27,214 nucleotides of DNA from Treponema sp. UBA4232 (GTDB taxonomy: Bacteria > Spirochaetota > Spirochaetia > Treponematales > Treponemataceae), in assembly GCA_002396325.1 (NCBI GenBank), contig DGXM01000113.1:1-27214 (forward strand), written 5' to 3'. This document shows, in pieces, positions 23,403 through 27,214 of the stretch. A program made the position numbers and the translations under genes. Every line of letters starts with the position of its first letter. Position 1 is the stretch's first letter. The notes under the pieces are model-generated. The model did not search any database, had not been told where the DNA came from, and saw nothing but the letters and a program-made list of their open reading frames with translations.

Positions 23403-23612
23403 TTAACCCAGAACTGTAACACCTGTTGAGGAAATTGCCGCGTTAATGGCATCTTCTATACCGGCGGTTCCTTCATCGAAATCCACACAGACCTGGCATT
23501 TTGCCGCTACTGAAGTGACATTGGTGACTCCGCCTACTGCTTTTACCGCTGCATCAACCTTTCCGGCTGTTGCGTCATCATCCATTCCGGCTACATATAT
23601 TTTTTTCTGCAT
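23403..23612 (-). CDS. Small HMA-fold protein with displaced CxxC
   Basis: The 69-residue protein follows the beta-alpha-beta-beta-alpha-beta pattern of heavy-metal-associated (HMA) domains: KKIYVAGM, a helix to AVGGV, two strands, a helix AGIEDAINAAIS, and GVTVLG. The usual metal loop GMxCxxC reads GMDDDATAG here, so both Cys are missing from it. Instead a KCQVC pair occurs about 26 residues later, at the third strand. Metal transport in the usual way is therefore doubtful; another ligand or a redox role is possible. AGGAG is 7 bp before ATG 23612; an ATG directly upstream (23615) is the alternative. It has its own strong promoter. Confidence 0.7.
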   Translation of the reverse strand: MQKKIYVAGMDDDATAGKVDAAVKAVGGVTNVTSVAAKCQVCVDFDEGTAGIEDAINAAISSTGVTVLG

Positions 23613-23641
23613 CATTTGGCTCCTGAAAACTTAATAGCCAC

Positions 23642-23670
23642 ATTATACTGATTGATAAAAAATAATGCAA
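23642..23670 (-). promoter_or_regulatory. Promoter of the small HMA-like gene
   Basis: Minus strand: TTGCAT (23670-23665), 17 bp, TATAAT (23647-23642). The leader to the start is about 25 nt and contains a good AGGAG, in contrast to the leaderless promoters in this window. Confidence 0.8.
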
Positions 23671-23821
23671 GGAGTTTTTTTGATGTTAGTCTTTTTTTCC
23701 TATGAAAATGAGGAAATTTTTTTATTTATAAACTTAAATATAACTTAATTTGTATGTACAGAGGATTCAATATCAATCTTTGCTTGAATCTTTGCTGCGA
23801 ATCTGCGTCGAGGCGTGGGGA

Positions 23822-24850
23822 TTAAGTGTTTTTCTTCACGGAGCTGCCCAACTGCCCGCATGCACCGCCAATGCTTGTTCCACGTCGTGTTCTTAAGTTT
23901 ACATTCAGGCCCGCGTTTTCAAGCTGAGAAGCGAAAGCCTGACATTCGGATGCCGACGGTGTGGCGAAAGGAAGATTTTTCACAGGGTTCCAGGGAATGA
24001 GGTTTATGTAAACATCAAGTCCCTTTGCGAAATCTATCATACGTCTGGCGCTTTCAGGAGTCGTGTTTCGGCCTGACATAAGAGCTGCTTCCAAGGTGAC
24101 GCGTTTACCGGTTTTTTCAATATAGTAGCTTATTGCTTTCTTCAATTCATGAAGCGGATTTCCCTTTGAAACAGGCATGAGACTTTCTCGGAGTTCCGGA
24201 TCTGCCGTGGTAAGGGAAACTGCAAGACGCACGTGGGGCCCGTTATCTGCCAAATCATAAATCCCTTTTATAAGACCGCAGGTACTCACGGTGATGCGTC
24301 TGGTACTAAGATTGCGACCTTCTTTTGAGGAAAGAATTTCAACAGCTTTTCTTATGGCCGGAAGGTTCTGCATGGGTTCTCCCATTCCCATAAACACGAT
24401 GTTGTCTAAAGTGCCCGCGGTTTTTTCCATCAAAAGGAATTCCTCAACGATTTCACCTGCCGTAAGGTTTCGTCCAAGTCCAAGAGTTCCGGTCATGCAG
24501 AATGCGCATCCCATTGCGCAGCCGGCCTGGCAGCTTACGCAGGCAGTCTTCCGTCCTTCGCGGTCCGTCAGGAGTACAGTTTCAATGTCCCTGCCGTCGT
24601 CAAGTTCAATCTGAAGTTTTATGGTTCCGTCGGGATCCCTGAGAGTCTGTTTGAGGGTGGTGGAGTAAATGCAGGCCGAAGCAGAAAGTTTTTCACGGGT
24701 CGATTTGTCGAGATTGGTCATCACTTCAAAATCCGAAGCCCCCTTGGCAATCCACTGGAAAACCTGCTTTCCGCGGAATGAGGGATTCAGTGAGAGAGCT
24801 TCTGTTATTTCCTGCGGAAACATCCCGGAAATGGAAATCTTTTTGTCCAT
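23822..24850 (-). CDS. rlmN: Dual-specificity rRNA/tRNA adenine-C2 methyltransferase RlmN
   Basis: From ATG 24850 the protein has 342 residues. It is a radical-SAM methylase that methylates C2 of A2503 in 23S rRNA and A37 in some tRNAs. The [4Fe-4S] motif is CAMGCAFC (Cys111, 115, 118), followed by MTGTLGLGRNLTAGEI; VFMGMGEPMQN is the SAM-binding GGE-like motif; Cys331 in GGACGQL near the C-terminus is the methyl-carrier Cys. The start follows the TPR stop by 7 bp, with AGGA overlapping that stop codon. In-frame sequence upstream of 24850 lies inside the TPR gene and has no family similarity. It ends the three-gene unit. Confidence 0.95.
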   Translation of the reverse strand: MDKKISISGMFPQEITEALSLNPSFRGKQVFQWIAKGASDFEVMTNLDKSTREKLSASACIYSTTLKQTLRDPDGTIKLQIELDDGRDIETVLLTDREGRKTACVSCQAGCAMGCAFCMTGTLGLGRNLTAGEIVEEFLLMEKTAGTLDNIVFMGMGEPMQNLPAIRKAVEILSSKEGRNLSTRRITVSTCGLIKGIYDLADNGPHVRLAVSLTTADPELRESLMPVSKGNPLHELKKAISYYIEKTGKRVTLEAALMSGRNTTPESARRMIDFAKGLDVYINLIPWNPVKNLPFATPSASECQAFASQLENAGLNVNLRTRRGTSIGGACGQLGSSVKKNT

Positions 24851-24857
24851 AAGGTTC

Positions 24858-26045
24858 CTAGTAGAGAGACCTGTTGTCCTGAAGGTTGTTGAGCATATCC
24901 ACAACCGCCTGGCTCCTGATTCCCTGCTTTTGGAAATTCTGCAGCACTTCAACAGCCTTCTGCTTCTGGTTCACTTTCAGATAGCAGTCCGCCAAATCAA
25001 TGTAGAGGCGGTAGTTCTTTTCATCATTGCGCACAAGACGTGTGAGTCTGTCGATTGCCTCATCGTATTTTCCCTCTCCCTTGCAGATGAGTGCAAGTCC
25101 CAGAGCGGCATAGATGTCGAAATCGATGTCCATTGCACGGTTGTAATATTCGGTTGCAGTCTTGTAGTCGCCTGTGTTGCGGTAAGCGTCTCCTGCGCGG
25201 GTGAGAATCACTTTGTTGCGCGGGTCAATCTCCAGAATCTTGTTCCAGTATTCAACCGATCTGAACTGCTGGTTGAGACCTCTGTAGCAGTCGGCAAGCC
25301 CGAAAAGCGCGTAGAAATTTTTCGGATCCATCTCCAGGGCACGTTCGAAATAACCGAGTCCCTGATCGAATGTCTTGAGTTTTCTGTGACAGTTTCCAAT
25401 TGAAGTGAGCACACGGATGTCCACGTTCTGCGGATTCAACTCCAGCATCTTTGTCCAATAGAAAAGAGCATCCTTGTATTCCTTGAAGTCATAGTGGAGG
25501 TGTCCCAGACCGATAAGCGCATAGGCATTGTTTTCCTCCATATCAAGCACCTGAAGATAAAGCTGCTTCGACTTCTTGAAGTCCCGGATTTTTCTGTATG
25601 CATCGGCAACCCGGGTAAGCACTGTGATGTTCCTGTCGTCGTGGACAAGGTACTGTTCCCAGATTTCTATTGCCTTGTGGAATTTTCCCTGCGCCTTGTA
25701 GCAGTCGGCAAGCCCGAAAAGCGCGTAATTGTTGCCAGGATGACAGGAAAGACACTTTGAGTAATAGTTGATTGCCGCATCGAAATGCCCCTGTTTTCTC
25801 TCGCTGTCTCCAAGACCGACCAAAGCGTAGTTGTTGTTGTCTTCTATATCAAGAATCTGTTTGAAGGAAGTAATGGCTTCCTGAGTCATGTTTTCTTTGA
25901 GCAGTGCATAGCCCTTTTTGGAAAGTTCCGAAATCTCGTTTGCAACTCCATCCTCCGGGCGGGGCTCCATAATAGTCGTGGAGCCGTCATCGAAAACCTG
26001 TTTATCGGTCTGAGCAGAGACAACATCTTTGTTTAATTCACTCAT
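24858..26045 (-). CDS. TPR-repeat protein
   Basis: This 395-residue protein is almost entirely tetratricopeptide repeats: a short acidic N-terminal tail, then about nine to ten 34-residue helix pairs (for example YALFGLADCYKAQGKFHKAI and YALIGLGHLHYDFKEYKDAL). There is no signal peptide, so it is a cytosolic scaffold. The repeats show a higher-order period of four (138 codons), with YALFGLADCY encoded twice by an identical 31-bp stretch. The start is ATG 26045 with GAGGA 6 bp upstream; TTG 26051 overlaps the previous stop and is less likely. It lies between a small hypothetical gene and rlmN with gaps of only 2 and 7 bp. Partners are unknown. Confidence 0.88.
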   Translation of the reverse strand: MSELNKDVVSAQTDKQVFDDGSTTIMEPRPEDGVANEISELSKKGYALLKENMTQEAITSFKQILDIEDNNNYALVGLGDSERKQGHFDAAINYYSKCLSCHPGNNYALFGLADCYKAQGKFHKAIEIWEQYLVHDDRNITVLTRVADAYRKIRDFKKSKQLYLQVLDMEENNAYALIGLGHLHYDFKEYKDALFYWTKMLELNPQNVDIRVLTSIGNCHRKLKTFDQGLGYFERALEMDPKNFYALFGLADCYRGLNQQFRSVEYWNKILEIDPRNKVILTRAGDAYRNTGDYKTATEYYNRAMDIDFDIYAALGLALICKGEGKYDEAIDRLTRLVRNDEKNYRLYIDLADCYLKVNQKQKAVEVLQNFQKQGIRSQAVVDMLNNLQDNRSLY

Positions 26046-26047
26046 AA

Positions 26048-26392
26048 TCAATCCTCACTTTTTAGCATAACTGAAACCATCCCCGAAATCTTTTCTATCA
26101 ATGGCTCGGATTTTCTTTTGTTGTGCGCAAGCAGATACAAGCGTAACGCCGCCATATATTCTTTTTTTTCCGCATAAACATCGCCGCATCTTGTCAAACC
26201 GTCGGAATACCCTGTGGTGATGTATATACGTTCAGCCATATCATATTTTCTCTGGTTGAACAGCTCATTTGCTTTTCGAATCAATACAACCTTTTGTTGT
26301 GAAGAAAGTCCGGATACCGGAGCGTCGGTTGTCTTTATGAACCCCGCGCTGCCTTGTTTGCGTTCGATTTGTTTTTTTAAATCTTCATCCAT
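26048..26392 (-). CDS. Small helical hypothetical protein
   Basis: The 114-residue protein is predicted to be mostly helical and cytosolic. Residues about 32-100 (VLIRKANELFNQRKYDMAER followed by ...CGDVYAEKKEYMAALRLYLL) look like one and a half to two degenerate TPR-type helix pairs. I do not recognise a named family. It is the first gene of the unit with the TPR protein and rlmN, 2 bp before the TPR start, so it may bind that protein. AAGGAA lies 7 bp upstream of the start, and a good promoter precedes it. Confidence 0.7.
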   Translation of the reverse strand: MDEDLKKQIERKQGSAGFIKTTDAPVSGLSSQQKVVLIRKANELFNQRKYDMAERIYITTGYSDGLTRCGDVYAEKKEYMAALRLYLLAHNKRKSEPLIEKISGMVSVMLKSED

Positions 26393-26421
26393 AAGTTTCC
26401 TTGGCTTCTACATACACTTTA

Positions 26422-26449
26422 ATTCTATATTGAATTTTAATTTTGTCAA
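26422..26449 (-). promoter_or_regulatory. Promoter of the hypothetical-TPR-rlmN unit
   Basis: Minus strand: TTGACA (26449-26444), 16 bp, TAGAAT (26427-26422), giving a leader of about 24 nt with an AAGGAA ribosome site. Confidence 0.75.
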
Positions 26450-26472
26450 GCAATTTTTTTTGAATTACTCAA

Positions 26473-27018
26473 TTATTTCTTAAAAAAATCAACAATTGAA
26501 CGTCCGTATATGCGCTGGTCGCTCCGCATTAGTTTTCCAATCTGTGCCGGAAGAGGATCTTCGTGTGGATAATGAATCAAGAGCGTTCCACACTCGGTCA
26601 AAATATCCCTTTCGGAAACAGTCTGAATAAGCTGCTCTCTGAATCTGTAGGGGAACGGAGGATCCATGAAAATGAAGTCATATTTCCCTTTGCATCGTTT
26701 AAGAAAAAGTTCGACCGCCATAAAGTGACAGTCAATGCGTACTCCAAGTTCTTCAGTCATTGAGACATTCTTAAAAACTGTTTTTGCTTTTGCTCTGTCC
26801 ATCTCACACAGGGAAACTTTCTTTGCTCCATGGGAAACAGCTTCAATGGCAATGGTGCCTGAGCCGCTGAAAAGATCCAGAAAGGATTTTTCGGGGAGAG
26901 AAGGGCCTATAATATCAAAAACGGACTCTCTCATTCTGTCCATTGCCGGTCTGATTGCCATTTTTCCGCCGGGAACTTCAGTGGTCCTTCCTTTCAATAA
27001 TCCGCCTGTAATCCTCAT
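26473..27018 (-). CDS. rsmD: 16S rRNA guanine-N2 methyltransferase RsmD
   Basis: From ATG 27018 the protein has 181 residues and matches RsmD, which makes m2G966 in 16S rRNA of the small subunit. MRITGGLLKGRTTEVPGG and RPAMDRMRESVFDII form the N-terminal part, LDLFSGSGTIAIEA is the SAM loop, and FIFMDPPFPY is the catalytic DPPF motif. In-frame sequence further upstream to 27054 overlaps the promoter and is not coding. There is no Shine-Dalgarno, and the promoter position predicts a leaderless message. No T-run terminator was seen between its stop and the next gene's promoter. Confidence 0.93.
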   Translation of the reverse strand: MRITGGLLKGRTTEVPGGKMAIRPAMDRMRESVFDIIGPSLPEKSFLDLFSGSGTIAIEAVSHGAKKVSLCEMDRAKAKTVFKNVSMTEELGVRIDCHFMAVELFLKRCKGKYDFIFMDPPFPYRFREQLIQTVSERDILTECGTLLIHYPHEDPLPAQIGKLMRSDQRIYGRSIVDFFKK

Positions 27019-27025
27019 GCATGAC

Positions 27026-27054
27026 AGTATAACGCTAACTTTGCTTCTAGTCAA
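27026..27054 (-). promoter_or_regulatory. rsmD promoter, predicted leaderless
   Basis: Minus strand: TTGACT (27054-27049), 17 bp, TATACT (27031-27026), then 7 nt (GTCATGC) to ATG 27018. There is no purine-rich ribosome site. The start of transcription is expected at about the A of the ATG. Confidence 0.75.
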
Positions 27055-27131
27055 CTTGATTGGTTGATGATGGATAATGGAGAATCACAAATTTCTGAGT
27101 CCGTCTTCTGAATTCCTGATTTGAACAGGGC

Positions 27132-27214
27132 TTCAGCATCCATTGAATCCCGTCATGCTGAACTAGGTTGCTTGCAACCGATTTCAGCATCTATTGAACA
27201 CCGTCATGCTGAAC
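27132..27214. repeat. Palindromic repeat cluster at the window end
   Basis: Two copies of a TTCAGCATC-led unit begin at 27132 and 27183 (period 51), alternating with GTCATGCTGAAC. The full element 27152-27191 is 40 bp, with outer stem GCTGAA/TTCAGC and a nested GGTTGC/GCAACC hairpin. Its reverse complement occurs at 4495-4534 with only a few changes. The cluster is cut by the window edge. Confidence 0.8.

Noticed and set aside
23694..23723. TTTCCT/AGGAAA hairpin with T-runs on the plus strand
   Set aside because: It could be a plus-strand terminator, but no plus-strand gene or promoter precedes it, and on the minus strand it is followed by A, so it does not end rlmN.
24669..25403. 244-codon plus-strand frame opposite rlmN and the TPR gene
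   Set aside because: Antisense to two well-supported genes; the length reflects codon bias on the true strand.

Overview
The window reads as chromosomal DNA of a spirochaete, most likely a Treponema. The reasons are a fliK-flgD-flgE run preceded by the tail of an FlbB-like gene, a short FlgD, a FlgE that keeps the Lys/Cys pair used for the treponemal lysinoalanine hook cross-link, and a second flgF-flgG-flgJ rod block. All assignments come from reading motifs; no database search was run.

Layout. 1-3669 (+): end of a flagellar operon (flbB', fliK, flgD, flgE). 3670-4597: no protein gene, but a possible small RNA ending in a terminator, tRNA-Phe(GAA) with its own promoter and terminator, and about 340 bp of palindromic repeats. 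4598-11597 (+): seven genes that overlap or are closely spaced: an ankyrin protein with a Rossmann-like N-terminal domain, murG, cvpA-like, a delta'-type clamp-loader subunit, an NtrB-like kinase, an NtrC-like sigma54 activator and a J-domain protein. 11655-12950 (-): glgC, convergent. 12951-13667: a structured non-coding stretch ending in a textbook flagellar sigma28 promoter. 13668-15965 (+): flgF, flgG, flgJ. 16120-20291 (+): murC, yicC, an exported protein of unknown function and a cytidylate-kinase-like gene. 20404-27018 (-): leuC-leuD, a D-2-hydroxyacid dehydrogenase, a tiny HMA-fold protein, the unit hypothetical-TPR-rlmN, and rsmD. The window closes in the same palindromic repeat family seen near 4.2-4.5 kb.

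How the genes work together. The flagellar genes build the hook (FlgD cap, FlgE subunit, FliK ruler) and the rod (FlgF, FlgG, FlgJ) of the periplasmic flagellum. MurG and MurC supply peptidoglycan precursors. GlgC makes ADP-glucose for glycogen. LeuC/LeuD isomerise isopropylmalate. RlmN and RsmD modify rRNA. The kinase/sigma54-activator pair sits inside a replication and cell-wall gene set, and its targets cannot be read from this window.

Most notable signals. (1) Three genes (ankyrin, murC, rsmD) have a -35/17 bp/-10 promoter with the -10 only 7-8 nt before the ATG and no Shine-Dalgarno sequence, which predicts leaderless mRNAs. (2) A palindromic repeat family has constant ends and exchangeable stems. 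(3) A covarying hairpin lies upstream of both flgF and flgJ. (4) A TIR- or deoxyribosyltransferase-like domain appears to be fused to ankyrin repeats. (5) An HMA-fold protein has its CxxC in an unusual place. No CRISPR array, transposase, integrase or rRNA gene was seen. I found no clear, complete new system; the leaderless promoter architecture and the repeat families are the best leads.
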